From Thermoplasmata archaeon (lineage in GTDB: Archaea; Thermoplasmatota; Thermoplasmata; Lutacidiplasmatales; UBA184), in assembly GCA_030038095.1 (NCBI GenBank), contig JASHPK010000020.1, positions 1 through 35,778 on the forward strand: a stretch of 35,778 nucleotides of DNA. Direction: 5' to 3'. Made by a program: the position numbers and the translations under genes. Numbering within the stretch: position 1 is the first letter of the stretch; each line of letters opens with the position of its first letter. The notes beneath the pieces were generated by a model. That model worked only from the letters and a program-made list of their open reading frames with translations. It was not told where the DNA came from and did no database searches. Positions 14,031 to 22,434 of the stretch are shown in pieces.

Positions 14031-16171
14031 GCGAGCACCTCCTCCCCGTCGGAGGTCGTGTCGCTGCGGATTCTTCCCTCGCCGACGAGCCGGTCGATCG
14101 TCGAGCGCGCGAGATCTAGAGGGATTCCGGCCTCTTCGGCGAGGAGTTCCACGGTGGGCCGGTCCGCGCCATCGGCCGGTTCGAGAATGCGTCGAAGGAC
14201 CGCTTCCGGGTCCGGGGGCGTGGGGGGAACCGATCGGCCACGCCGGTGCCGCCGCCACCAGATTCCGCCGGCCACGATCAGGGCGATCGCCACGGATCCC
14301 GCTGCGACCTCTCCGATCGCGGAGGGGGTCGAGGGGGTTGCACGGATCCCCAGATCCACGGTCGCGTTGATTTCGAACGAGTAACCGTACCGGTCCACCA
14401 CGACCAGACTGACATTGACGGGGCCACTCGCGTCCTCGGGTACCGTCCATCGGAAGTCCCCGTCCGAGGCTTCGGAGGTCGTCCACGGCCCTCCCGTGGA
14501 AGCGTTGGCGAAGAACGTGAACGGGGGGACCCCGCCCTCGAGCTCCGCGGTCACCTCGAGGTCTCCCGGGGCGCCGGCGCTGGCTCCGAGGACGGCGGTG
14601 AACGGAGCGACCGCGAGGGAAGAAATGCTCGCATTCCCGGTGGCTCCGGACGGATCAAAGACCTCGAGGGTCACCGTGGCCGACGCCTCCGGATCGAACT
14701 CTCCCGACCATCCGAACGGATCCCCGGCGCCGGCGATTCCGGCGAAGGGGCTGTTCGACGAGGTCGGGCCGGAGGCGCCGACGCACCAGTAGAAGGGGGG
14801 CGCCCCGCTCGTGACCGAGAAGTTTCCCGTGACCGAGCTCGAGGCGGCGGTGAGCGCCCGGCCGAACCCCGCGTCGAGGATGAGCGTCGGCTCGACAGTG
14901 AGGGTCGTCGCCCCCGTCACCCCGACCCCGAGGGCATCCGTCACGTTCACGACGACAGGGAGCGAGCCCGGCTCGCTGTCCTCGAGCGGAACGAGCACGG
15001 ACCCATCCGCGGCCGCGAGGGAATCCACGGGCGTCGGGGAACCGAGCTCTTGGGCCGCGACGTGGAACGGCGCCACTCCACCGGCGATCTCTACGACGAT
15101 CTCGGAGGACTCGCCGACCTCGCCCGAAAGCACCGGAGGTTCGACGTCGATCGAGAGGGGCGCGGAGACCGGGACGACGAGCTCGCTCGAAGCGATCGGG
15201 AGATTCGGTGAGCCGAGGCCGGCGATGACCGTGGCGGGGCCGAGGCGGGCAAAGGAGCAGCTGAAGTTCTCGGTGGAGGGTCCAAGATCGATCCAGTCCG
15301 GCGGAAGTCCATCACAGAGGGAGAAGGGCGGGTATCCCTCGGGGGCCCTCGCGAAGCGGACGGAGTACAGTACCGGGGTCTCGACCTCGGCCCCGTCGAC
15401 CGCGGTCTCGATGCCGGACGCCGCCTGGTCGCTCACCTCGATCGCTTGGGGAGCGAGGGCGGTGGTGGTGGAGCCGAGCACGTCCTCGATCGAAATTTGG
15501 GGGAGGAACTGTCCTCCCGGAAAGGTGTGGGGCACCGAGAATGGGCCGGACCGGTCCAGTGCGACGGACGAGCGGCTCCCGTCCGCCCAGGCAATCTCGG
15601 CGGAGTAGGGAGCGACGCCCCCCACCACGGAGCCGGTGAGGTTCACCGTCGTCCCCGGGCGGACCGGTCCGGGTCCGACCGAGAGGTTCGTCAGGGCCAG
15701 TGCCGCCACGACCGTCACGTTCGCGGTCGCCGTGGCCAAGGCGGGAGCGGAGGATGAGCCGCAATCGAACGTCCCGGCCGAGCGGACCGAGACCGACTCC
15801 GTCCCGGTCTCGTTCGCGACCGCCGTGAAATTCACGATCGCCCCCGAGCTCGACGACAGCGAGCCCAAGGGCGGGCCTCCGACCGCCGTCCAGAGGAACC
15901 AGCTCGGCGTGACCGAACATCCCGGGGTCCCGGGGATCCATGCCGCGGTGAGGGCGGTCGAGTTCCCGACTCCGAGCCACCAGCGGGCCGGATCGACGGA
16001 GAGCGACGGTCGGTCGACTCCGAGGGCGGACCCGGCGCCGGTGGGGAGCCGTGGGTCCCGCGACCCCAAGGCCCCGCCGGCAGGCATCCCGAGAAGAACG
16101 GCCGCAACGCCGAGAGCGACCCCGACCCGGAGCGTGCCGAGCTGCCTCCGAAGCGACCCGGAACCGGCCAT
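14006..16171 (-). CDS. Large surface protein with Ig-like repeats, one membrane helix and intracellular winged helix
   Basis: The 721-residue protein has a signal peptide (about 10-36), then about 570 residues of beta-rich extracellular sequence. A recurring GGVAPY/F motif (184-189, 364-369, GGVPPF at 547-552) marks repeats of the PKD/Ig-like type found in archaeal adhesins, and there are many NxS/T sites. A single helix follows at about 618-639, a basic stop RRHRRGR, and a cytoplasmic domain of about 60 residues (EAVLRRILE, VELLAEEAGIPLDLARSTI, RLVGEGRI) that reads as a winged helix-turn-helix. It leads the transfer operon. It may be the cell-contact receptor, and may signal contact to DNA. 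Confidence 0.82.
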   Translation of the reverse strand: MAGSGSLRRQLGTLRVGVALGVAAVLLGMPAGGALGSRDPRLPTGAGSALGVDRPSLSVDPARWWLGVGNSTALTAAWIPGTPGCSVTPSWFLWTAVGGPPLGSLSSSSGAIVNFTAVANETGTESVSVRSAGTFDCGSSSAPALATATANVTVVAALALTNLSVGPGPVRPGTTVNLTGSVVGGVAPYSAEIAWADGSRSSVALDRSGPFSVPHTFPGGQFLPQISIEDVLGSTTTALAPQAIEVSDQAASGIETAVDGAEVETPVLYSVRFARAPEGYPPFSLCDGLPPDWIDLGPSTENFSCSFARLGPATVIAGLGSPNLPIASSELVVPVSAPLSIDVEPPVLSGEVGESSEIVVEIAGGVAPFHVAAQELGSPTPVDSLAAADGSVLVPLEDSEPGSLPVVVNVTDALGVGVTGATTLTVEPTLILDAGFGRALTAASSSVTGNFSVTSGAPPFYWCVGASGPTSSNSPFAGIAGAGDPFGWSGEFDPEASATVTLEVFDPSGATGNASISSLAVAPFTAVLGASAGAPGDLEVTAELEGGVPPFTFFANASTGGPWTTSEASDGDFRWTVPEDASGPVNVSLVVVDRYGYSFEINATVDLGIRATPSTPSAIGEVAAGSVAIALIVAGGIWWRRHRRGRSVPPTPPDPEAVLRRILEPADGADRPTVELLAEEAGIPLDLARSTIDRLVGEGRIRSDTTSDGEEVLAWSPSPST

Positions 16172-16193
16172 GCTCCGAAACCCTGGGTCGGGG

Positions 16194-16211
16194 ACGATAG
16201 GCCGGTATTAG
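16194..16211 (-). promoter_or_regulatory. Candidate promoter of the transfer operon
   Basis: On the minus strand CTAATACC (16204-16211) and CCTATCG (about 16195-16201) lie 24-40 bases before the surface-protein ATG at 16171, in an otherwise GC-rich 75-base gap after flpA. Either could act as the TATA element for the seven-gene operon. The assignment is by position only. Confidence 0.35.
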
Positions 16212-16246
16212 CGGCCGCATTCGCCGGCGAACGATGGGAGCTGCGG

Positions 16247-16903
16247 CTAGCGGTGCACGAGGAGGGCGACGTGTTCGCGCGAGAACGGAGCGAGCGGCAC
16301 CTCGTGGTCGACCGTGCACCCGCCCCGGCCGAGCTCCGCCCGGGCCTCCCGGACGATCGCCGCGGCCGGCCGGCGTTGGGTGATCGAACGGACCTTCAGC
16401 ATCAGGACCCCCCGTCCCGCCGGACGGAGCGTCGCCCTCGCGTTCTCGATGAAGATGGCCGCCTGGTTGCGCTGGGCCACATCCTGGTAGACGAGATCGA
16501 CCTCGCCGACGTCGGCAAGGTATCGCTCGGGCAGCTGCGCATCCGCGAGGAGCGGCAGAAGGTTGGTCCGACGCCGAGCGACCGCGAGCAAGGGGGCGAA
16601 CGCCGTCGGACTCTTCTCGACGACGAAGATCTCCCCCTCGGGCCAGAGGTCCGACAGGTGGCTCACGGTCGTGCCATGAGCTCCGCCGAGGTAGAGGACC
16701 CGGCGAACTTCGCCGAACAGGTCCCTCGGGGCCCCCTTGGCGAGCAGCGACGCGAGCTTCGAGCGCCACGGGTCCCACAAGCGGTACTCGACGGCGCCGA
16801 CCGAGCGCAGGACCTCGCCGTAGACGCGGACCCCCGGGACCCGGTTGACCGTGTAGAAGTCCCGTCCCTCCCGGAAGATCCCGGGCCACGCGGTCGGTTC
16901 CAT
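16247..16903 (-). CDS. flpA: Fibrillarin-like rRNA/tRNA 2'-O-methyltransferase
   Basis: FlpA is the catalytic subunit of archaeal box C/D small ribonucleoproteins, methylating ribose 2'-OH groups at sites chosen by guide RNAs. The 218-residue protein matches fibrillarin throughout: VRVYGEVLRS, YRLWDPWRSKLASLL, the SAM site VLYLGGAHGTTVSHLSDL, FVVEKSP, and DLVYQDVAQRNQ carrying the catalytic Asp. Length is close to other archaeal fibrillarins. Its usual partner gene nop5 is not adjacent, which is uncommon. The start at the ATG at 16903 lies nine bases after the RidA-family gene, so the two may be cotranscribed. Confidence 0.95.
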   Translation of the reverse strand: MEPTAWPGIFREGRDFYTVNRVPGVRVYGEVLRSVGAVEYRLWDPWRSKLASLLAKGAPRDLFGEVRRVLYLGGAHGTTVSHLSDLWPEGEIFVVEKSPTAFAPLLAVARRRTNLLPLLADAQLPERYLADVGEVDLVYQDVAQRNQAAIFIENARATLRPAGRGVLMLKVRSITQRRPAAAIVREARAELGRGGCTVDHEVPLAPFSREHVALLVHR

Positions 16904-16912
16904 GGCGGAACC

Positions 16913-17422
16913 TCACGGAGTGCTCGCCACGAAGTCGACCTCGACCGGTGCGCTGAGCGGAAGCCCGGCGACCCCGATGGCGCTCCGGGCGGGTCGTCCC
17001 GCCTCCCCGAAGAGCTCGACCAGAAGGTCCGTCGCGCCGTTCGCCACCTCGTGCTGACGGTCGAAGCCCGGCGCGGAGGCGACGTACACCGTGACCCGCA
17101 CGAACCGATCGATGCGGTCGATCGACCCGAGGGCCGCGTGGAGCGCGCTCAGGGCTTGGAGCGTGGCGCGCCGCGCGAGGTCGCGCGCCATCTCGGGGGT
17201 GACGTCCCGACCCACGAGCCCCGGGTGAAGGACCGCCCCGTGCTCGCGGACGATCTGTCCCGAGACCCACGCCTCCTTACCGACCTGAACGACCGGCGCG
17301 TAGCTGCCCGCGGGGACCGGCGCCTCTGGGAGCACGATCCCGAGGCTACGAAGCCGCTCCGACGGACGGGAGGCCACGGTCCCCCACTTCGCCCTGAGAG
17401 AAAACGGTGCGGGGCGGCGCAT
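16913..17422 (-). CDS. RidA/YjgF-family protein (long subfamily)
   Basis: RidA-type proteins hydrolyse reactive enamine/imine intermediates of amino-acid metabolism; the longer subfamily seen here is less well understood. Evidence is SERLRSLGIVLPEAP at the start of the domain, VSGQIVREHGAVLHPG, FVRVTVYVASAPGF, NGATDLLVELFGEAGRPARS and the C-terminal GVAGLPLSAPVEVDF. The subfamily is usually about 153 residues. The ATG at 17422 gives 169 residues; a GTG at 17377 gives 154, fits the family length better, and has an A-rich stretch about 24 bases upstream (17397-17404). I give the longer form. It precedes flpA by nine bases. Confidence 0.88.
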   Translation of the reverse strand: MRRPAPFSLRAKWGTVASRPSERLRSLGIVLPEAPVPAGSYAPVVQVGKEAWVSGQIVREHGAVLHPGLVGRDVTPEMARDLARRATLQALSALHAALGSIDRIDRFVRVTVYVASAPGFDRQHEVANGATDLLVELFGEAGRPARSAIGVAGLPLSAPVEVDFVASTP

Positions 17423-17429
17423 CGACGCT

Positions 17430-17437
17430 AGAGATAA
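17430..17437 (+). promoter_or_regulatory. TATA-like element of the zinc-ribbon gene
   Basis: AGATAAAG is the only AT-rich run before the ATG at 17463 and lies 26-33 bases upstream, the distance for a leaderless or nearly leaderless archaeal transcript. Confidence 0.4.
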
Positions 17438-17462
17438 AGCGTCCGGACCCGGTCCGGGGGGG

Positions 17463-17813
17463 ATGATGCTCTTTCGCCGCTTGCGGCGGGGCCGGGACGA
17501 GCCCACCGAGGAGACCCCGGCTCCTGAGGCGGAGACAGCACCCCCGGAGGCGCCGGCCGAGGCCGCCTCGGGGGAGATCGCCCCGGTCGAGCCGGCGGCC
17601 GTCGAGCCGATCGTGACCGAGGCCCCGCCCGCCCCGGCGCCCGAGGTGGCGGCGGCGGTCCCGTCGGCCGTTCCTCCGCCCCTCCCGCAGCGCACCTTGG
17701 TCTCCCCCTCCCATCCCAAGGCAGAGCGGGGGCCTTTCGCGTCGTGCTTTGTGTGCGGGACGCCGCTCGACGGCGGGACCTGCCCGACCTGCCGGATGAC
17801 GTGGATGGAGTGA
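17463..17813 (+). CDS. Small protein with acidic Pro/Ala/Glu linker and C-terminal zinc ribbon
   Basis: The 116-residue frame has a basic start (MMLFRRLRRGRDE), about 65 residues rich in Glu, Pro and Ala that should be disordered, and a C-terminal CFVCGTPLDGGTCPTC with two CxxC pairs, a zinc-ribbon knuckle. No enzyme domain is visible. Such proteins often bind RNA, DNA or larger machines through the zinc ribbon. The Glu/Pro-rich reading, the intact zinc knuckle at the end and the AT island at 17430-17437 support a real gene, although a longer frame is open on the opposite strand. A second ATG follows directly. Confidence 0.65.
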   Translation: MMLFRRLRRGRDEPTEETPAPEAETAPPEAPAEAASGEIAPVEPAAVEPIVTEAPPAPAPEVAAAVPSAVPPPLPQRTLVSPSHPKAERGPFASCFVCGTPLDGGTCPTCRMTWME

Positions 17814-17840
17814 CTCCCCCCGCGCCGCTCCGCGCGTCGA

Positions 17841-17849
17841 GCTTTTGAG
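17841..17849 (+). promoter_or_regulatory. TATA-like element of the DUF885 gene
   Basis: GCTTTTGAG, centred near 17845, is 26 bases before the ATG at 17871 and is the only A/T-rich run in that gap, consistent with leaderless transcription. Confidence 0.4.
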
Positions 17850-17870
17850 CCTCTCCCCCTCGCCTAACCG

Positions 17871-19526
17871 ATGGCGTCCGCGGGAACGGCGGGGGGTGAG
17901 CTCGAAGCCCTCGAACGCGAGGTGGTCGACCATCTGTTCTTGCTCCAGCCCGGCTACGCGGTCTCGCTCGGTCTCCACGAGTACGATGGAAGGGTACCGG
18001 ATCTGTCGACGGCCCACACCGACCGCTGGGCGGCTGGGGCCGACCGCCTGCTCCGTCGGCTCGAGGCGGTCGACCTCGGAGCGGTCGACGACGATCGGCG
18101 GGTCGATGCGTTCCTCCTGCGGCTGCTCCTCGAGAGCCCGCTCTTCGATCTCAGGGAGTCCCGGGACCTCGAGCGGAACCCCATGTCGTACGTGGGCACC
18201 GTCTCCCTGACCTCGTACCTCGCCCGGGACTACGCGAGCGTCGAGACGCGCGTGGCCGCCATCGTTCGGACCCTCGAGGAGGTCCCGCGCCTCCTCGAGG
18301 ACGGCCGCCGTCGTCTCGAGCCGGTCCTCCCGAAACCGTTCGTCGAGCTCGCGCTCGCGATCGGCGGGGGCCTCCCCGAACATTTCGGAGAGGCCGAGAC
18401 GTTCGCCGCCCGGGCCTCCCTCGGGGCCCGCGTGGCCGCGGTCCGCGCGCCCGCCGAGGCCGCGGTCGAGACGTTCCTCGAGTGGCTCCGCAAGGAGCGC
18501 CTTCCCTCCGCCACCCCGGACTTCGCCCTCGGAGCGACCCGGTACCAGCGGCTGCTCTTCGTTCGGGAGGGGATCGAGGGGCCGATCGAGACGATCCGAA
18601 AGGCCGGGCTCGCGGACCTCGAGCGGAACCAGGCGCGGCTCTCCGGGATCGCGAAAGCGCAGGGAGTGCCGGTGCCGGATCTGTTCGTCCGCATCAGCCA
18701 GGACCATCCGGACGCGACCGCGGTCCTGCCCACGGCCACCCGGTTCGTCGAAGAGGCCCGGGCGTTCGTCGTGGCCCAGGACCTCGTGACGATCCCGACC
18801 CCGGTCGCCGTGCGCGTCGAGGAGACGCCGGTGTGGGGCCGGGCGCTCTCGACCGCGAGCATGAACGCCCCCGGCCCGTTCGACACCGGCTCGGTCGAGG
18901 GGATCTACTACGTCACCCCCGTCGACCCCCGATGGACCCCCGTGCAGCAGGAGGAGTGGCTCCGCTCGTTCAACCGCTCGATGCTCCGCAACATCACCGT
19001 CCACGAGGTCTACCCCGGCCACTACCTGCAGTTCCTCCACTTCCGGGGCGGCTCGCGCAGCCTCGTCCGGAAGATCTACATCTCCGCCTCGTTCACGGAG
19101 GGCTGGGCGCACTACACCGAACAGCTCGCGATCGAGGCCGGCCTCGGCCGGGAGAGCGTCCTCGCGGAGGTCGCCCAGATCCACGACGCCCTGCTCCGCG
19201 ACTGCCGGCTGCTCGTGTCGGTGGGGCTGCACACCGAGGGCATGACCCTCGAGGCGGCGACCGCGCTCTTCCAACGCGAGGCGTACTTCGAGCGGCTCCC
19301 CGCCGAGCGGGAGGCGATCCGGGGGACCTTCAACCCCGAGTACTTCTGCTACACGCTCGGCAAGCTCGCGATCCTGAACGCTCGCGCGCGCTTCCTCCAG
19401 TCGCGCTTCGGCGGCGAGCTCCGCGCGTTCCACGACCGGCTGCTCTCGTTCGGCTCGCCCCCGATCGGGCTCCTCGACTCGCTGCTCGCCGGGGCGGGCC
19501 CCGGAACGGCCGGGGCTCCGGCATAG
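17871..19526 (+). CDS. DUF885-family zinc metallopeptidase
   Basis: The 551-residue protein belongs to the DUF885 group of predicted metallopeptidases. The zinc-binding HEVYPGH lies at 378-384, and SFTEGWAHYTEQL, the second conserved block with a likely third ligand, starts near 407. The C-terminus RGTFNPEYFCYTLGKLAIL is also typical of the family. There is no signal peptide, so it should act in the cytoplasm; many relatives are secreted. Substrates are not known. The ATG at 17871 agrees with the AT-rich box 26 bases upstream. It is followed after 65 bases by the MFS exporter in the same direction. Confidence 0.9.
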   Translation: MASAGTAGGELEALEREVVDHLFLLQPGYAVSLGLHEYDGRVPDLSTAHTDRWAAGADRLLRRLEAVDLGAVDDDRRVDAFLLRLLLESPLFDLRESRDLERNPMSYVGTVSLTSYLARDYASVETRVAAIVRTLEEVPRLLEDGRRRLEPVLPKPFVELALAIGGGLPEHFGEAETFAARASLGARVAAVRAPAEAAVETFLEWLRKERLPSATPDFALGATRYQRLLFVREGIEGPIETIRKAGLADLERNQARLSGIAKAQGVPVPDLFVRISQDHPDATAVLPTATRFVEEARAFVVAQDLVTIPTPVAVRVEETPVWGRALSTASMNAPGPFDTGSVEGIYYVTPVDPRWTPVQQEEWLRSFNRSMLRNITVHEVYPGHYLQFLHFRGGSRSLVRKIYISASFTEGWAHYTEQLAIEAGLGRESVLAEVAQIHDALLRDCRLLVSVGLHTEGMTLEAATALFQREAYFERLPAEREAIRGTFNPEYFCYTLGKLAILNARARFLQSRFGGELRAFHDRLLSFGSPPIGLLDSLLAGAGPGTAGAPA

Positions 19527-19591
19527 CCTCTTAACCCGCCCGAGCTGGCCTTCGGGAAGCCGCCCGAGCGGCCCCGGAGCCACGACCCACG

Positions 19592-21169
19592 ATGGAATCC
19601 CCCGCGCCCCCCGGCCCGAACGGGGCCGCCGAGCACGATGGACGGCGCCAGCGCTCGGTCCTCATCCTCCTCTCCGCGGCCGCGCTGATGGTCACGTACG
19701 TGGAGACGATGATCATCCCGGGGCTCACGAACTTCCAGTCGTTCTTCGCGAACGCCCCGCTCACCTCGGTGACGTGGATCCTCTCCGCGTACCTCCTGGT
19801 CGGAGTCGCGATCACGCCCCTCGCGGGAAAGCTCGGGGACATCTACGGCAAGAAGCGGATCCTCGTCGTCATTCTCTCGATCTACTTCGTCGCCGTGAGC
19901 GTCGCCGGCTTCACGCCCAACCTCGGCGCCGCCTTCGGCGTCTCCCGCGCGAACCAGCTCTACCTCCTCATCGCCGTGCGCGCGATCCAGGGCGTCGGGA
20001 TGGGGATGTTCCCCCTCGCGTTCGCGATGATCGGCGATGAGTTCCCGCGGGCGAAGATCGCGGGGGCCCAGGCGATCGTCTCGGCGATGTTTTCGGTCGG
20101 GGCCGCGGTCGGGCTCCTCGGCGGAGCGTGGGTCACGCAGGAGTACGGCTGGCAGCTGACCTACCACACCATGATCCCGATTGCGGGGAGCGTCCTCGTG
20201 CTCGCGATCCTGCTCCTCCACGAGTCCCGGGTCCGCCTCGCCCAGCGGATCGACATCCCCGGCGCGGCCACCCTCGCCCTCTCGCTCACCTTCTTCCTGC
20301 TCGGGCTCACCGAGGGTCCGACGTGGGGCTGGACCAACTGGTCGGCCTACACCTTCCTCGGGCTGCGCCTCGGTTCCCCCTACTTCTTCCTCCTCGCCGG
20401 GGCGTTCCTCCTCGCGTTCGTGCTGGTCGAGCTCCGGAGCTCCCGGCCGATCGTCGACTTCGCGAAGCTCGCCGAGCGGAACATCGCGCTCGCGAACTCG
20501 ACCGGGTTCTTCGCGGGGATCGCGATGTTCCTCATGTTCGTGGGCCTCGTGGCGCGCGCGGAGGCACCGAGCCCGTTCGGGCTCGGCAAGACGTACCTCG
20601 AGTTCGGCCTCTATAGCGTGCCCACCACGGTGACGAACATGATCGTCGCGCCGATCATCGGTCGCTCGATCCCGAAGTACGGGCCGAAGCCGGTGATGCT
20701 CCTCGGGAGCGTCCTCATCGTCCTGGGCGGGGTGTGGCTCGTGTTCTACAACACGACCGTCCCCGAGCTCATCCTCGGGCCGGTCCCGACGCTGACGGGC
20801 GTGATCCTGATCTACATCGCGATGACGAACCTCGTGGTCGTCTCGTCGAAGCCGCAGGAGACGGGCGTGAACACCGGGATGAACCAGACGTTCCGGAACC
20901 TCGGGACCGCCATCGGACCGATCGTCGCGTCCACCATCCTCGCGAGCCTCGTCACGACGGTCGTCGTCTACGCCCCCCCGCCGTACCCGCACCTACCGGT
21001 CGCGTCGTTCACCGGGCCGTCCACGGGGGCGTACCAGCTCATCTTCGGGCTGATCGCAGCCCTCGGGCTGTGCTGTCTCGCGCTCAGCGCGTTCATCCGG
21101 AACTTCCGGGTGGTCGCGGAGGCGCCGGCGGCCGAGGCCCGGCCGGCCCCGGAACCGACGCCGAGCTAG
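19592..21169 (+). CDS. MFS transporter, DHA2 (EmrB/QacA-like) family, about 14 helices
   Basis: A 525-residue polytopic membrane protein that should export drugs or metabolites by proton antiport. Family marks are LTSVTWILSAYLL at the end of helix 1-2, the loop GKLGDIYGKKRI (motif A of the major facilitator superfamily), RAIQGVGMGMFPLAF (motif B), and NTGMNQTFRNLGTAIGPIV in the C-terminal half, typical of 14-helix DHA2 members. A first helix at about 24-42 carries MVTYVETMIIPGL. The charged, Pro-rich ends are cytoplasmic. An AT-rich CTCTTAACC at 19528-19536 lies 57 bases before the ATG and may be its promoter. The substrate cannot be told from sequence. Confidence 0.92.
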   Translation: MESPAPPGPNGAAEHDGRRQRSVLILLSAAALMVTYVETMIIPGLTNFQSFFANAPLTSVTWILSAYLLVGVAITPLAGKLGDIYGKKRILVVILSIYFVAVSVAGFTPNLGAAFGVSRANQLYLLIAVRAIQGVGMGMFPLAFAMIGDEFPRAKIAGAQAIVSAMFSVGAAVGLLGGAWVTQEYGWQLTYHTMIPIAGSVLVLAILLLHESRVRLAQRIDIPGAATLALSLTFFLLGLTEGPTWGWTNWSAYTFLGLRLGSPYFFLLAGAFLLAFVLVELRSSRPIVDFAKLAERNIALANSTGFFAGIAMFLMFVGLVARAEAPSPFGLGKTYLEFGLYSVPTTVTNMIVAPIIGRSIPKYGPKPVMLLGSVLIVLGGVWLVFYNTTVPELILGPVPTLTGVILIYIAMTNLVVVSSKPQETGVNTGMNQTFRNLGTAIGPIVASTILASLVTTVVVYAPPPYPHLPVASFTGPSTGAYQLIFGLIAALGLCCLALSAFIRNFRVVAEAPAAEARPAPEPTPS

Positions 21170-21251
21170 CGCCGCCGAGGCGCAGCTCGCTGGAGCCGAC
21201 AAGCGTCGGTTCAAACCTCTTCTACGCCGCTCGCTTCGGACGGTCGAGTCC

Positions 21252-22412
21252 ATGCACGTCTACGGGTACGAACTCGAGGTTCCCGGTCCCCTCTATCGGC
21301 TGTCGTCCGAGCATCCCACGAGCACCTGGGCCGCCCATCCGCTCGGACGGCGGTGGGTCGTTCGGTGCACGGGGCCTTCCGAGGAGGTCGCCCGGATCGC
21401 CCCCGAGGCCGACCGGATCCGGGGGTCGGAGCCGCCGGTCGCCACCGCGTGCTTCCTCTATGCCCCCCGACGGGGAGAGCGGTCGGTCCTCGCGGAGGTC
21501 GTCGGCGCCGGGGCCTCGCTCGTCCCGCCGCTCGTCTGGTCGGACGGTCGGCTCGCGATCCGATTCGTCGTCCCGGACGGCCGACCGCCGGCGTCCTGGC
21601 ACGTCCGCCACCCCGGGGCACGGCTCGTGATGAAGCGCGCGATCGCTCCGCGGGACGTCTTCGACCTCGTGGGGGGGACCGCCGACTGGCTTTCCGCGCT
21701 CACTCCACGCCAGGCCGAGGTGCTCCTGCGGGCCGTCGACTCCGGTTATTATGAGGTCCCCCGCCGGGTCCCGGTCGGCCCAATCGCGCGGCGGCTCGGC
21801 ATCGCCCGGAGCACGGCGGAGGAGCATCTTCGGGCGGCCGAATCGACGCTCGTCCGAGGCGTGGCCCCGCTCGTCGCGGCGCGGCATGGGACCGGTGGCG
21901 CGCTCCCGGGAGAGGCCGATCTCGAGTACTACGCCCGGTTCAGCGCCGAGCTGGACCTCCATGTCCAGATGGCCCTGCGCGACGAGGAGATCACCCGCAT
22001 CCGGCTGAGCCGGGGCCCGCCGGAGCGCGGGCAAGCCCGGGACCATCCGTACCTGCGTCGCATCCTTCGGCACGTCACGACGGGGACGGACGATCTGAAC
22101 GACCTCCCGGTCGCCCTCGAAGTCGCTCCGTTCGCCCGGCGCGTGCTCGAAGAGGTGCGCCGGATCCCCTCCGGGACCACGCGCACGTACGGGGAGATCG
22201 CCATCCGACTCGGCGAGCCCCGGGCCGCACGGGCGGTCGGGAACGCGGTCGCCGCGAACCCGGTCCCCCTCGTGATCCCGTGCCATCGGGTCGTCCCCGC
22301 GTCCGGCGGGGTCGGACAGTACTCGGCCGAGGGCGGGCCGCGGACGAAGCGCCGTCTCCTCGAACGGGAACAGGCGGCCCGGAGGGTGCTAGGGCGACGC
22401 GCGTCCCACTAG
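21252..22412 (+). CDS. HTH_10 regulator fused to alkylguanine-DNA alkyltransferase (Ada-like plan)
   Basis: The 386-residue protein joins a regulator and a suicidal DNA repair enzyme. Residues 1-140 form an N-terminal domain like those of bacterio-opsin-activator (Bat) proteins; 150-203 is an HTH_10 domain (LTPRQAEVLLRAV, ARRLGIARSTAEEHLRAAE). Residues about 220-285 match the N-terminal part of Ogt/MGMT, and 291-375 the active domain: FARRVLEEVRRIPSGTTRTY, the arginine-finger helix AARAVGNAVAANP, the acceptor Cys344 in VIPCHRVV, and GGVGQYSAEGG. It should remove alkyl groups from O6-guanine, and may control genes through the HTH. Bacterial Ada has the same idea built from different domains. 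It converges on the P1 peptidase. Confidence 0.9.
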   Translation: MHVYGYELEVPGPLYRLSSEHPTSTWAAHPLGRRWVVRCTGPSEEVARIAPEADRIRGSEPPVATACFLYAPRRGERSVLAEVVGAGASLVPPLVWSDGRLAIRFVVPDGRPPASWHVRHPGARLVMKRAIAPRDVFDLVGGTADWLSALTPRQAEVLLRAVDSGYYEVPRRVPVGPIARRLGIARSTAEEHLRAAESTLVRGVAPLVAARHGTGGALPGEADLEYYARFSAELDLHVQMALRDEEITRIRLSRGPPERGQARDHPYLRRILRHVTTGTDDLNDLPVALEVAPFARRVLEEVRRIPSGTTRTYGEIAIRLGEPRAARAVGNAVAANPVPLVIPCHRVVPASGGVGQYSAEGGPRTKRRLLEREQAARRVLGRRASH

Positions 22413-22434
22413 TCGGGGGAGGGTCCGGTCGAGT

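Noticed and set aside
9092-16171. Reading the transfer cluster as an integrated conjugative plasmid
   Set aside because: No relaxase, coupling protein, integrase, replication gene, att-like repeat or tRNA junction is seen, and composition appears the same as the flanks.
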